Below, in pieces: positions 19,201 to 28,970 of a stretch of 64,000 nt of DNA (positions are counted from its first letter, which is position 1; each line of letters starts with the position of its first letter). Location of the stretch: assembly GCF_900258505.1 (NCBI RefSeq), contig NZ_LT984895.1, forward strand, positions 2,652,037 to 2,716,036. The letters are read 5' to 3'. Origin of the DNA: Brachybacterium timonense. Its GTDB lineage: Bacteria; Actinomycetota; Actinomycetes; Actinomycetales; Dermabacteraceae. The notes under the pieces are model-generated. The model worked only from the letters and a program-made list of their open reading frames with translations. It did no database searches and was not told the DNA's origin. The translations under genes and the position numbers were made by a program.

Positions 19201-19887
19201 ATGCCTGCTCCCCTCACCCTCGCCCACGGTGTCGAGGCAGAGCTCACCGAACGCAAGTCACGCTTCATCACGCGATTGCATCCGATCGCGAGCACGCGGG
19301 AGGCCGACGAACTCATTCGCTCCGCCCGTTCTGAGCATCCCGACGCCCGCCATCACTGCACAGCGCTCGTGCTCTCCCCCACCCAGGACACCGGTCCCGT
19401 GCACCGTTCCAACGACGATGGCGAACCCTCTGGTACCGCGGGTATGCCCATGCTGCAGGCGATGCTCCACGCCAACCTCACCGAGGCCCTCGCCATCGTC
19501 ATCCGCTACTTCGGCGGCGTGAAACTGGGCGCCGGCGGCCTCGCCCGCACGTACGGTCGCGCGGTCACCGAGGCCATCGCACACGCCGCAACAGCGGGAG
19601 CGCTTCGTCGCCGGGTAACCTTGGAGCGCTCCCGGGTCCGCATTGCGTTTGATCAGCTCGGCCCGGTGGAGAATCAGCTGCGCCTGTGGGCCGACGTCGG
19701 CGCCCTGCGTCACGTGCTCGAGACCAGCTATTCCGGATCTCACGCCGAGATGCGGATCGCCCACCCTTCCAAGGACGGCGAGGAGCTCGCCGCGCAGGTG
19801 GCTACCGCATCGAGCGGTCGAGCGGACCTCGAGCCGGACGGATCGGTCACGGTCGAGATCGACGCTGAGAGCCCACGCGGCACCTGA
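19201..19887 (+). CDS. YigZ/IMPACT (UPF0029) family protein
   Basis: 228 residues. The N-terminal UPF0029 domain contains the typical KKSRF-like ERKSRFITRL, then HHCTALVL, SNDDGEPSGTAGMPML and IVIRYFGGVKLGAGGL. The C-terminal half resembles the DUF1949 ferredoxin-like domain. The biochemical role of bacterial YigZ is not settled; eukaryotic IMPACT modulates translational stress signalling. The start is uncertain: the frame is open from 19027, but the family begins near PLTLAHGVE. TAGACT at about 19189-19194 could drive a leaderless message from 19201; 19180 is the alternative. Confidence 0.88.
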   Translation: MPAPLTLAHGVEAELTERKSRFITRLHPIASTREADELIRSARSEHPDARHHCTALVLSPTQDTGPVHRSNDDGEPSGTAGMPMLQAMLHANLTEALAIVIRYFGGVKLGAGGLARTYGRAVTEAIAHAATAGALRRRVTLERSRVRIAFDQLGPVENQLRLWADVGALRHVLETSYSGSHAEMRIAHPSKDGEELAAQVATASSGRADLEPDGSVTVEIDAESPRGT

Positions 19888-19964
19888 GGCCGCACCGCTT
19901 CTACCGCACCACCTCATCGGAACATCCGCGGACAACGGCCCACCGGAACATTCGAGCACAGCAC

Positions 19965-19995
19965 AACGCCCCCGGATCCGAGATTCGGGGGCGTT
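19965..19995 (+). terminator. Hairpin terminator after the YigZ gene
   Basis: AACGCCCCCG pairs perfectly with CGGGGGCGTT across an 11-base loop, about 80 bases behind the stop of the YigZ-like gene. It also faces the convergent GlsB gene and could serve both directions. Confidence 0.75.
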
Positions 19996-20057
19996 GCGGC
20001 GCGGGACATACCCGCGAGCTCAGTGCTGATGCATCACCAGTGCACGCGCACAGCGCT

Positions 20058-20339
20058 TCAGTCGCGCTTGGCCAGGAAGCCGTACACCACCATCACGATG
20101 AGCGCACCAATGACGGCGAGCAGGATGGTGCCGATGCTCCAGGGGTTGTTCATGATGCCTGAGACACCGTCACCACCGAACAAGCCGCCGATGAAACCAC
20201 CGACGATGGCGCCGACGACGCCGAGGATGATGGTCAGGCCCAAGCTCATGCCCTGCTTACCCGGCATGATGGCGCGGGCGATGAGGCCAATAATCGCGCC
20301 GATGATGATCCAGGAAATGATGGCCCAGAGGATTCCCAT
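20058..20339 (-). CDS. GlsB/YeaQ/YmgE family membrane protein
   Basis: 93 residues, a glycine-rich three-helix membrane protein. It begins MGILWAIISWIIIGAIIGLIAR and continues with MPGKQGMSLGLTIILGVVGA and a GGFIGGLFGG stretch, all typical of the transglycosylase-associated (PF04226) family linked to general stress. The ATG at 20339 has AAGGAGACG upstream. A short hairpin precedes it. It is a single gene, transcribed away from nrdF in the same direction. Confidence 0.93.
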   Translation of the reverse strand: MGILWAIISWIIIGAIIGLIARAIMPGKQGMSLGLTIILGVVGAIVGGFIGGLFGGDGVSGIMNNPWSIGTILLAVIGALIVMVVYGFLAKRD

Positions 20340-20361
20340 ATGGCGTCTCCTTCACTCATGG

Positions 20362-20390
20362 ATGAGGGCGCGAGCACATCACGCCCTCAT
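20362..20390 (-). terminator. Hairpin between nrdF and the GlsB gene
   Basis: ATGAGGGCG pairs with CGCCCTCAT around an 11-base loop. It lies downstream of nrdF and about 25 bases upstream of the GlsB start, so it may end the nrdF transcript or sit in the glsB leader. Confidence 0.45.
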
Positions 20391-20569
20391 CACGACAGAC
20401 TGTCACACGAGTATTCGATCGGGTCGCTAGGCCGTTTTCAAGTCGTCAACCATCTGGTCCGGGCGGTTGCATGCACGACCCCGTTGTGCTGCGAGCCCGG
20501 CTTCACACTGCAGCCACCTCGCGTCATCGAATCACAGGAGGGTCACACCCCCTCAGGGCAGAATGATTC

Positions 20570-21589
<1,020 letters not shown>

Positions 21590-21780
21590 TCACCTCTGAC
21601 GAACTCCCGAAGGCAATCGCGTGATTACAGGCCCATCCGACCACACGGACGCCTGCGCGCGTCATAGGATCGACTCATCCCTCCCCCGTTCCCGGCCCGG
21701 CGAGCTCGCTGCGTCGCATCACGCGCCGATACACACTGCGCATAAGAGCACCGGGCACCTGGGCCGACGAGAAGGTCACG

Positions 21781-23124
21781 ATGTCCACCGCAGCACAGCC
21801 CACTCGACCGTCTGAGCCCACACCCCCTCGGCGGGTGCCGCGCCGCGGCCGGCGTCCAGCCCCGCTCACGCAGCAGGATGCGCGCGCAGCGATGGAGCGC
21901 CTGCACATCCCGGCTCGCTCCCTCGCCCCAGACCTCGCGCGCGGCCTCATGCTGCTGCTCATCTCCTGGGCCAATGTGTCCTGGTTCCTGTGGGGTCGCC
22001 CGACAACCGGTGGCCCGCACCTGGTGGCCGGCACCGATCTCGACAAAGCTGTTCGCTTCCTCATGCAGGTCATGGTCGACGGGCGTGCCTTCCCGCTGTA
22101 CGCCTTTCTGTTCGGCTACGGGATGGTGCAGTTCCACCGCTCGCGCGTGGCCCGCGGCATCCCTGATGTGGACGTGCGGCACATGCTGTGGCGACGCCAC
22201 TGGGCAATGGTGCTCGTGTTCGGTCTGCCGCATGCCGCCCTGCTGTTCGTCGGCGACATCCTGGCCACCTACGGCCTGGCGGGCCTGGCACTGACCTGGC
22301 TGTTCTTCCGCAGGCGCGACCGCACCGTGGCCGTGTGGATCACCGTGATGCTCGCCTTCATGACCGTCATGTCCGTCCTGTCGCTGATCAGCGGGATCAT
22401 CGTTCTGCAGCAGCCCGCGCCCGAGCAGTCCGAGAACTTCATGGATCTCGCGCGCACCATGATGTACGGCAACGGCGACGGCTACCTGGTCTCCATCATC
22501 TGGCGACTCGTCGGCTGGGCGATGACCACGGCCACCAGTCTCTTCACCCTGGTGATACCTGCCTGGGTCATGCTGGGCTGGCTCGCAGCCCGACGCGGCA
22601 TCCTGGACGATCCGGCCACACACCGAAGCCTGCTGATCAAGGCGGCGGCTATCCTCATCCCGATCGGTTGGCTGGGCGGCTTGCCCTCCGCCCTCGTAGG
22701 TATCGGGGCGCTACCGATCCCGGTGGAGAACTCCTGGATGTTCCAAAGCCTGGACCAGCTCACCGGGCTGTTCGGCGGCCTCGGCTATGCCGCGCTGTTC
22801 GGCCTGCTCGGTCTGCTGTGGCAAGCGACGCAGCCGACGCTGGTGCGGGCCATCGCCGCTGTCGGTAAGCGGTCACTCACGTTCTACCTGCTGCAGTCCG
22901 TGATCCATGCACCCCTGTTCGCCTCGTGGGGGCTCGGTCTGGGTGGCGACGTGAACACGGCAGGCGCCGTCGGTATCGCAACCCTCACCTGGATCGTGTC
23001 GGTCGGTATCGCGTGGCCGCTCGAAGCCCGCGGTGTGCGCGGCCCCGCCGAGTTGCTGCTGCGACGCCTCACCTATGGAAAGGCGAGGGTCACCCCTCCC
23101 ACCGCACCTGACGCGACCGCGTGA
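21781..23124 (+). CDS. DUF418-type multi-pass membrane protein
   Basis: 447 residues with about 8-10 membrane helices. The N-terminus is basic and proline-rich. The RSLAPDLARGLMLLLISWANVSWF opening and the AFLFGYGMVQFHRSRV loop are characteristic of DUF418/YeiB-like proteins. The C-terminal GKRSLTFYLLQSVIHAPLF and RGPAELLLRRLTYG are the DUF418 domain proper. The function is unknown; YeiB-like proteins are suggested transporters or acyltransferase-like enzymes. It is divergent from nrdF. A clearly homologous but broken copy lies at 41375-42845. Confidence 0.85.
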   Translation: MSTAAQPTRPSEPTPPRRVPRRGRRPAPLTQQDARAAMERLHIPARSLAPDLARGLMLLLISWANVSWFLWGRPTTGGPHLVAGTDLDKAVRFLMQVMVDGRAFPLYAFLFGYGMVQFHRSRVARGIPDVDVRHMLWRRHWAMVLVFGLPHAALLFVGDILATYGLAGLALTWLFFRRRDRTVAVWITVMLAFMTVMSVLSLISGIIVLQQPAPEQSENFMDLARTMMYGNGDGYLVSIIWRLVGWAMTTATSLFTLVIPAWVMLGWLAARRGILDDPATHRSLLIKAAAILIPIGWLGGLPSALVGIGALPIPVENSWMFQSLDQLTGLFGGLGYAALFGLLGLLWQATQPTLVRAIAAVGKRSLTFYLLQSVIHAPLFASWGLGLGGDVNTAGAVGIATLTWIVSVGIAWPLEARGVRGPAELLLRRLTYGKARVTPPTAPDATA

Positions 23125-23235
23125 AGACATAGAGGGCCCGTCGGCCCACACGAGGACCCAACCCTGCCCCGTCGGCCCATCGAGCTAGGAAGACTCAGCT
23201 CTCCATCTCGAAGGGCCCAGCGTGCGTCTCGGTGT

Positions 23236-23577
23236 TCAGCGCTCGGTGTCGGGCAGGTCCTTGGACTGCGAGGAGATCGTGTACGACTCGTCGATGGTGG
23301 TGACGAACACGCGACCGTCGCCAGGGCTTCCGGTCTCGCCGCTGCGCGCTGAGCCGATGATCAGGTCGACCACGTCGTCCTTGTGCTCGTCCTCCACCAC
23401 CACGTACAGCATCGTCTTGGGGAGCTCCTCGTACACGGTCTCCCCCACACGGATGCCCTGTTGGCGACCACGGCCAATCACATCCCAGCGGGTCATCCCC
23501 ACATGGCCCGCGTCGGCCAATGCGCTTTGCACATCCTGGACGACCTGCTGGCGAATAACAGCGGTGATCAGCTTCAT
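23236..23577 (-). CDS. PII signal-transduction protein of NifI-like type
   Basis: 113 residues, the ferredoxin-like PII fold. The T-loop region GRGRQQGIRVGETVYEELPK followed by TMLYVVVEDE resembles NifI1 proteins of nitrogen-fixing archaea and anaerobes rather than GlnB/GlnK. It lacks the uridylylated Tyr51 context of GlnB. The GDGRVFVTTIDESYTI block is the PII C-terminal signature. The start at 23577 has AGGAGAG and overlaps the stop of the amidohydrolase gene (ATGA), so it is the third gene of an operon. It presumably senses ATP/ADP and 2-oxoglutarate and binds a partner protein; the GltS-like transporter or the amidohydrolase are the obvious candidates, which is inference. Confidence 0.9.
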   Translation of the reverse strand: MKLITAVIRQQVVQDVQSALADAGHVGMTRWDVIGRGRQQGIRVGETVYEELPKTMLYVVVEDEHKDDVVDLIIGSARSGETGSPGDGRVFVTTIDESYTISSQSKDLPDTER

Positions 23578-25280
23578 GGTCTCTCTCCTGTAGTCGAGCT
23601 CGTGGCGCCCATCGGCGCGTTCTCGGGTGCCGGCACGTCCGCGCGATACACGGTTCGGCCGTCCTTGATCGTGCGCAGCACAGCGATGTCCGCGAGCTCC
23701 TCGGGCTGCACATCCAGCGGGCACCGGTCGAGGATCACCAGGTCGGCGCGCATCCCCGGCGCGATGCGCCCGAGGTTCTCCTGTTCGCCGTACTGCACGG
23801 CCGCGTCACGGGTGACGGCGCTGAGCGCCTCGAACACGCTGATCCGCTGTTCCCGGCCGAGCTCATATCCGCTGCGTGTGCGGCGGAGCACCGCGGTGCG
23901 CACGGTGCGCAGCATGTCCGGTTCCGTCACTGGTGCGTCCTGGTGCAGTGTCACCGGCACACCCAGATCCAATGCGCTGCGGGCCGGCGAGATACGCGAT
24001 GCTCGCTCATCCCCCAGGTTCACGCGGTGCACGTCGCCCCACTCCTCCACATGTCCAGGGAAGAAGGACGCCGTCATCCCCAGGCGGGCCATGCGCTGGA
24101 GCTGGTCCTCGCGCACAGTCTGGGCGTGGATCATCACCGGGCGGCAGCGCCCCGCACCGGGATCCTCGGTGAGCACCTGGTCGTAGGCATCCAGGTACTG
24201 GTCTGCGGCCGCATCGCCATTGCAGTGCACGAGCAGCTGATGCCCGGACGCGGCCACGGCACGTACATGCTCGAGCACGTCCTCCGACGGCATCGCCGGG
24301 TACCCGCAGGCACAGGTCTGCTCTCCGGGAATCGGTTCGTACGGCGTGCTCATCCAGGCAGAGCGTCCCTGCGGGGCGCCGTCGAGGATCAGCTTGCAGC
24401 CGCCCAGTCGGACCCGCCGCCTCGGATCCAGGCCGACGAGCTGCGGGTGAGCTGCGATCTGGTCGAGCCCCTCACGAGGGGCGAGGGGGTAGACGACGAT
24501 GTCGAGGTCGAGATCGCCGCGGGCTGCGAGCCGCGCATAGGCAGCCACATCGTCGGGTGTGGCGGCCCCTTCCTGCGCAGTGGTGATACCGCGCGCCAAG
24601 TAGGCGGCCTGCGCAGCGAGCACTGCCTGGTCGGCATCCACGCGCGCACCGGGTACGAGGCTCGGCCCCTGCCCCGGGGCGGCAAGGGCCTGCGCGATGA
24701 GGGCGATCGCTGGCATCTCCTCGACATACCCGTCGGGATCACCATTCGCCGCGCGACCGAACCTGCCGCCGGTCGGATCGGTCGTGGTCGCATCGATGCC
24801 GGCGGCGGCGAGCGCAGCAGAGTTCGCGGCCCCCAGATGCACGGAGCGGTGAAGCACGAACACGGGCGCATCAGTGGAGACCTGGTCGAGTTCCTCGCGC
24901 CGCGGGTGGCGCTGCTCAGCCAGCCGGTTGTGGTCGTATCGCACGCCGACGACGGGCGTGTCATCGCCTGCGGGGCGGGAGCGCGCTTCACTGCTGAGCG
25001 CGTCGATCATGTCGGAGACGTCGGTGCAGCCCGCGAGGTCCACGAGGGTGGTGAAGACGCCGTAGAGCATGAGGTGGCCGTGCGGGTCGATGAAGGACGG
25101 CATGAGGCAGGCACCGGCCAGGTCGATCTGCTCGCACGGCTGGCGCGGATCGATGTCGGTGCGCACCTCGGCATCGGTGCCGACGGCGACGATGCGTCCG
25201 TCGCGCAGCAGGACGGCCTGTGCGCGGGCATCCTCATGCTCCATGGTGAGCACGGTGCCGCCGTGGATCAGGGTCTGCAT
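23574..25280 (-). CDS. YtcJ-like metal-dependent amidohydrolase (Amidohydro_3)
   Basis: 568 residues. The N-terminal beta-sandwich residues LIHGGTVLTME and the first metal site SFIDPHGHLMLYG (HxH) are followed by a TIM-barrel. Further metal-ligand histidines are seen in LLVHCNGDAAADQYLDA and MIHAQTV, and a late aspartate in VTLHQDAPVTEPDML. The C-terminal DLVILDRCP returns to the sandwich domain. This YtcJ/LAF3-like group hydrolyses N-acyl or amide compounds, but substrates are rarely known. It lies 13 bases behind the GltS-like transporter and overlaps the PII gene, suggesting uptake, hydrolysis and nitrogen sensing of one amide-containing compound. Confidence 0.9.
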   Translation of the reverse strand: MQTLIHGGTVLTMEHEDARAQAVLLRDGRIVAVGTDAEVRTDIDPRQPCEQIDLAGACLMPSFIDPHGHLMLYGVFTTLVDLAGCTDVSDMIDALSSEARSRPAGDDTPVVGVRYDHNRLAEQRHPRREELDQVSTDAPVFVLHRSVHLGAANSAALAAAGIDATTTDPTGGRFGRAANGDPDGYVEEMPAIALIAQALAAPGQGPSLVPGARVDADQAVLAAQAAYLARGITTAQEGAATPDDVAAYARLAARGDLDLDIVVYPLAPREGLDQIAAHPQLVGLDPRRRVRLGGCKLILDGAPQGRSAWMSTPYEPIPGEQTCACGYPAMPSEDVLEHVRAVAASGHQLLVHCNGDAAADQYLDAYDQVLTEDPGAGRCRPVMIHAQTVREDQLQRMARLGMTASFFPGHVEEWGDVHRVNLGDERASRISPARSALDLGVPVTLHQDAPVTEPDMLRTVRTAVLRRTRSGYELGREQRISVFEALSAVTRDAAVQYGEQENLGRIAPGMRADLVILDRCPLDVQPEELADIAVLRTIKDGRTVYRADVPAPENAPMGATSSTTGERP

Positions 25281-25293
25281 GGCGGTCCTTTCC

Positions 25294-26778
25294 TCAGGCT
25301 GGGTCGGTGTTGAGCTCGCCGGCCAGGCGCGCCTCGGAGTCGTCGTCGCTTGGGCGGTGCTTTGTCATCCAGCGGGTGCTGAAGGACCAGGTGCGTTGGC
25401 CGATGCTACGGGTGGCGAGCAGCAGCACGACGTACCCCACGAGCAGACCGCCGAGGGCGGCGAGCGTGAGATCACCGGACAGGCTCCCGGCGAAGAACGC
25501 GGAGATGGCGAGCATGGCTGGGATATAGGTCATCTCCGGCAGGTTCATCAGGCCCATCTCCGGCAGCGTGGCGGTGCGCATGCGTGGGTCGAGGATGCGC
25601 ACCAGGGCCAGTCCGGTGGGGGTGGTGCCCATGGTGGTGCCGTACATGCCGATGGCGCGTTCGAAGTCGTGGTCGCTTCCGTAGCGCTGCCCGATGCCCA
25701 TGGTGATCAGCAACGTGAGAACCGTGACGGCGAGGAACACGCCGAGGATCGGCACGATCCAGGCGGCCACCACCGCGGCTTGCACGGCCATGAAGGCGGA
25801 GACCACCAGGAGGTCGCTGGTGGCTCCTGCGATGTGGCCCTGCAGTTCATTGCTCAGCAGATGATCGAGCTTCAGCAGCCCCAGCGCCCAGCGCACGATG
25901 TACGCGCCGTACAGGCCATTGAGGAACATCAGCCCGCTGAGTGTGGTGCCCAGGAAGCCGGGCAACAGTGCGAACACCCAGGCAATGCCGTGGGCGAGCA
26001 GGTAGGCGACGCCCATCAGCGCCGCGTGGAAGGCGAGCGTCTCGATGCTGCCGGAGAAGGTGGTCACGCGCCCCATGGATTCGCGCTGCTCATCGCGCGG
26101 CAGCACGCCGCGGTGCACCGATTCGCTGAGCGGCACGGCAGCGTGTGCGAGCCCTCGACGAATGCCGAGTTTTGCCAGCGGCACACCCACGAGGAAGGCG
26201 GCGATGAACCCGGAGGCGGAGAAGGCAAGGGCCACGGGCACGGCATCAACCCAACCAGCCTTCTCGAAGATCACGCCGAAGGTGGCTGCCTGACCGGGTC
26301 CTTGGGCAAAGGCGAAGGCGGCGAGCAGCCCATACATGGGGTCCATGTCAGTGCCCACACCAGCCACTGCGATGGTGCCCACGGCCACGAGCGCCTGAGC
26401 GGTGAAGGCGATCGTCCAGGTGATACCCATGGCCCAGGCGCCGCGCAGCAGGCCCGATGACCGGGTCGGCGACTCCTCGTCGGAGTCGTCGGTGGCAGGG
26501 CTTTTCGGCGTCTTCGCCAGGCCGATGGAGATGAAGGCCAGGGTGAACAGCTGCGTGGTGATCACCGTGAACATCTCGGCGTCCATGCCGTCCACCAGGT
26601 TCTGCAGGCCCAGATTCATGGCCACGGCACCCAGCACCCCGGCGATCACAGTGGCTGGCACCAGGTTGTTGCGCAGCACCGGAATCCAGCGACGCAGAAG
26701 CATTCCCACCAGGCAGAAGACGCCGATGGTCGAGAGGGCAAAGAGGGCGGGCACGGTATCTCCAGGGTCGGGAAGCAT
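25294..26778 (-). CDS. Sodium/glutamate symporter-like (GltS superfamily) membrane transporter
   Basis: 494 residues with two inverted sets of about five helices, as in GltS. The first half has VPATVIAGVLGAVAMNLG and AFISIGLAKTPK, with GPGQAATFG as a GltS-like hairpin loop. The second half has IGMYGTTMGTTPTGLALVRILDP, matching the second hairpin with its GTxxTG signature. A C-terminal cytosolic tail follows. The start is ATG at 26778 or the GTG just before it. It heads the operon with the amidohydrolase and PII genes. The substrate could be glutamate or an N-acyl amino acid; not provable here. Confidence 0.85.
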   Translation of the reverse strand: MLPDPGDTVPALFALSTIGVFCLVGMLLRRWIPVLRNNLVPATVIAGVLGAVAMNLGLQNLVDGMDAEMFTVITTQLFTLAFISIGLAKTPKSPATDDSDEESPTRSSGLLRGAWAMGITWTIAFTAQALVAVGTIAVAGVGTDMDPMYGLLAAFAFAQGPGQAATFGVIFEKAGWVDAVPVALAFSASGFIAAFLVGVPLAKLGIRRGLAHAAVPLSESVHRGVLPRDEQRESMGRVTTFSGSIETLAFHAALMGVAYLLAHGIAWVFALLPGFLGTTLSGLMFLNGLYGAYIVRWALGLLKLDHLLSNELQGHIAGATSDLLVVSAFMAVQAAVVAAWIVPILGVFLAVTVLTLLITMGIGQRYGSDHDFERAIGMYGTTMGTTPTGLALVRILDPRMRTATLPEMGLMNLPEMTYIPAMLAISAFFAGSLSGDLTLAALGGLLVGYVVLLLATRSIGQRTWSFSTRWMTKHRPSDDDSEARLAGELNTDPA

Positions 26779-26863
26779 CACCCTAGCCCAGATCTGTGCC
26801 GCCGATCACACTGCTCATCATCGGGCAGCTCCGGCCAGCCTGCACGGGACTCATTCCCCTTGC

Positions 26864-26886
26864 CGTACTACGGCACGCGTAGTACG
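26864..26886 (+). promoter_or_regulatory. Perfect palindromic operator upstream of the PadR gene
   Basis: CGTACTACG and CGTAGTACG form an exact 9-base inverted repeat with a 5-base spacer. The left half is itself inside GCCGTACTACGGC, a palindrome around one base, and a further CACTACGG half-site follows at about 26894. The position, about 75-95 bases before the PadR start, and the strict dyad fit autoregulation by the PadR repressor. Confidence 0.7.
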
Positions 26887-26959
26887 TTAAAGGCACTACG
26901 GCAGGCAGATCAGCCTTCGCTCGCCCTGCCGCTACCGAACACCCGAAAGGAGGCAGCCC

Positions 26960-27295
26960 GTGATCAGTGCCGACGCGATCCGAGGTCACATCGACCTCAT
27001 CGTGCTGTCGATCCTCCGCGAAGCCCCGTCGTACGCCTACGAACTCTCGCGGATCATCACCGCCACCGCCGATGGCGACTACACGATCAAACAGACCACC
27101 CTCTACACCGCGCTGAAACGCCTGGAATCCAGTGGCCTGCTCGACTCCTACGACGCCACCAGCGAGACAGGCAAACCCCGCACCTACTACCGCATCACCC
27201 CCGCCGGGCAAGAGCACACCGCTGCTCTTCGTACCGAATGGGACGCCACCCGCCGACTCGTCGACCGCTTCACCGAAGGACTGATTCAGCGATGA
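26960..27295 (+). CDS. PadR family transcriptional regulator
   Basis: 111 residues, GTG start with AAGGAGG upstream. It is a winged-helix domain with DLIVLSILREAPSYAYEL, the recognition region TLYTALKRLESSGLLDSY and the wing RTYYRITPAGQE, ending in a dimerising helix. PadR proteins repress transport or envelope genes until a ligand binds. It is followed with ATGA overlap by a HAAS-domain membrane protein, the usual pairing for PadR-s1 regulators. A strong palindrome lies in its own promoter region. Confidence 0.95.
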   Translation: MISADAIRGHIDLIVLSILREAPSYAYELSRIITATADGDYTIKQTTLYTALKRLESSGLLDSYDATSETGKPRTYYRITPAGQEHTAALRTEWDATRRLVDRFTEGLIQR

Positions 27296-28299
27296 CTGTC
27301 ATCGACTCCTACCTCGAGACCATGTTCGCCCCCTACCCCGACACCCCGCGCATGCGCGAGGCCAAAGCCGAACTGCGCACCATGATGGAAGACGAGCACG
27401 CCGCGCTCACCGCCTCGGGAGTGCCGGAGACCGCCGCCTACGGCCAGGTGATCGCACAGTTCGGCAGCCTCGAAGAAGTCGCCGCCGAACTGGGCATCCA
27501 GCGCGAGCTGGGCGATGAAGCTTCCACGCCCGCCGAGAACGCGCCGCCGCCACTGGACCGGGAACGCGCCGAGGCCTACGTACGAAAAGTGAAAGACAAG
27601 CAGATCCTCACCGCCGTGTCGACGCCGCTGTTCGTGCTTGCTCCAGCTGCTTTGGTGTTCATACTGTGGATCTCGCAGTCCACCCGTGCGCTGACCGACG
27701 AGATCGCCGTCGGTATCGGCTTGGCCGCGCTCCTCGTCATCGTCGTGATCGGTGTTCTGCTCGGTATGCGTCGGGATGCTCTCATGCGCCCCTTCGCGGA
27801 TATCGAAAGTGGCGAGTTCACCCTGACCGCTCCGGTGCGGCGCCACGCCGAGCAGCTCTGGGACACGCAGCGCACAGGGGCAGGTAAGGGTGCCGCCGTG
27901 GCCCTGTTCATCCTCTCGCCGCTGGCCGTCATCCTGCCGGCCCTTCTGAGCGGTGACGGCAACCTCACGCTCCTGGGCACCGTGGGCACGCTGCTGCTCG
28001 TCGCCATCGGGCTGTTCTGCTGGATCGCACCGAACGCGACGGAACGCGCAGCCGAGCACCTGCTCCAGGAGCACGAGGACCAGGATGACCTGATCAGCAG
28101 CGGCACCCACCCGGTGGTGCGCGTGATCGCCGCCGTGTGGTGGCCGATCACGGTCGCAGCCTTCCTCCTGTGGGGACTCGCCTTCGACGGCTGGCACCAA
28201 GCCTGGGTCCTGTTCCCCATCGCCGGCGTTCTCTACGGCGCACTGTGGGCAGTGAACGGGGCGCTCCGCACCGCCGACGACACGGCGCGGAGGGCCTGA
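27292..28299 (+). CDS. Membrane protein with N-terminal HAAS-like domain
   Basis: 335 residues. The N-terminal 70 residues (YLETMFAPYP, AKAELRTMMEDEHAALTASG, AQFGSLEEVAAELG) form the helical HAAS/DUF1700-like module that accompanies PadR regulators. About six membrane helices follow, in three pairs, with cytosolic loops between them (for example MRRDALMRPFADIESGEF). The gene starts at 27292 inside the PadR stop codon, so the two are coupled. It may sense an envelope or membrane signal and control PadR; the mechanism is not established. Confidence 0.8.
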   Translation: MTVIDSYLETMFAPYPDTPRMREAKAELRTMMEDEHAALTASGVPETAAYGQVIAQFGSLEEVAAELGIQRELGDEASTPAENAPPPLDRERAEAYVRKVKDKQILTAVSTPLFVLAPAALVFILWISQSTRALTDEIAVGIGLAALLVIVVIGVLLGMRRDALMRPFADIESGEFTLTAPVRRHAEQLWDTQRTGAGKGAAVALFILSPLAVILPALLSGDGNLTLLGTVGTLLLVAIGLFCWIAPNATERAAEHLLQEHEDQDDLISSGTHPVVRVIAAVWWPITVAAFLLWGLAFDGWHQAWVLFPIAGVLYGALWAVNGALRTADDTARRA

Positions 28300-28377
28300 C
28301 CGGCATGTCACTGCGAACCGGGCTCGCCGCTCGCAGTGATCGCACTGCCGACCAGGGGGGAGTTGCCTCCGCCCACT

Positions 28378-28410
28378 GAGCCCGGTCCTCGCGACAGCGG
28401 GACCGGGCTC
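28378..28410. terminator. Hairpin terminator between convergent genes
   Basis: GAGCCCGGTCC pairs perfectly with GGACCGGGCTC around an 11-base loop. It lies between the HAAS gene and the convergent small membrane-protein gene and can serve both. Confidence 0.8.
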
Positions 28411-28438
28411 TATCACCCTGGCAAGCACTACCGGAGCG

Positions 28439-28888
28439 TCAGGCTCGCCGCGCGGCGCGCAGGCGCTCGCGCTCCGCTCGGCGTGCTGGCCGGAGCCACG
28501 AAGGGTAGAGCCAGAGCGGAATGATCCACCGATTCACGATGCTCATGAGAGCGACAATCCACAGCAGAATCTCCAGGCCCAGCGCCGCGAAGAGAACCGC
28601 CGAGGCCCACGCCTGGCCCGCGAACGGAATCAGCGGACAGATCGCGCCTGCCATGACCAGGCTCTGAGCAAGCATCGGCAACACCACGAGTACGGCTGGT
28701 TCACCCGCGGGATAACTCACGAAACTCTCGATCGGCCGCTGGCGCACCCAGAAGCGTGACGCGCCGGACGCACCCAAGCGCATCCAGAGCGCGAGCAGGC
28801 CGCCGATCGTTCCTAACACGACGAGCGCGATCCCGAGCACAAGGGCGATGATCATCTCCGACTCCATCCCACTATCGTTCCACCCCAT
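28439..28888 (-). CDS. Four-helix membrane protein of unknown function
   Basis: 149 residues from the ATG at 28888, which has GGAGGAG upstream. Helices are visible at MIIALVLGIALVVLGTIGGL, VLVVLPMLAQSLVMAG, WASAVLFAALGLEILLWIVA and around RWIIPLWLYPSWL. The tail is basic (RRAERERLRAARRA). No family is recognised. It is divergent from the type VII-like trio starting at 28971, sharing an 80-base promoter region. Confidence 0.7.
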   Translation of the reverse strand: MGWNDSGMESEMIIALVLGIALVVLGTIGGLLALWMRLGASGASRFWVRQRPIESFVSYPAGEPAVLVVLPMLAQSLVMAGAICPLIPFAGQAWASAVLFAALGLEILLWIVALMSIVNRWIIPLWLYPSWLRPARRAERERLRAARRA

Positions 28889-28970
28889 GGGGACTCCTCC
28901 CCATAGCCGCCTTCTCGGGCCTGATCTACGCTCGCTCCATTCACGTTGAGAGACTGAAGGGGGCGACGGC

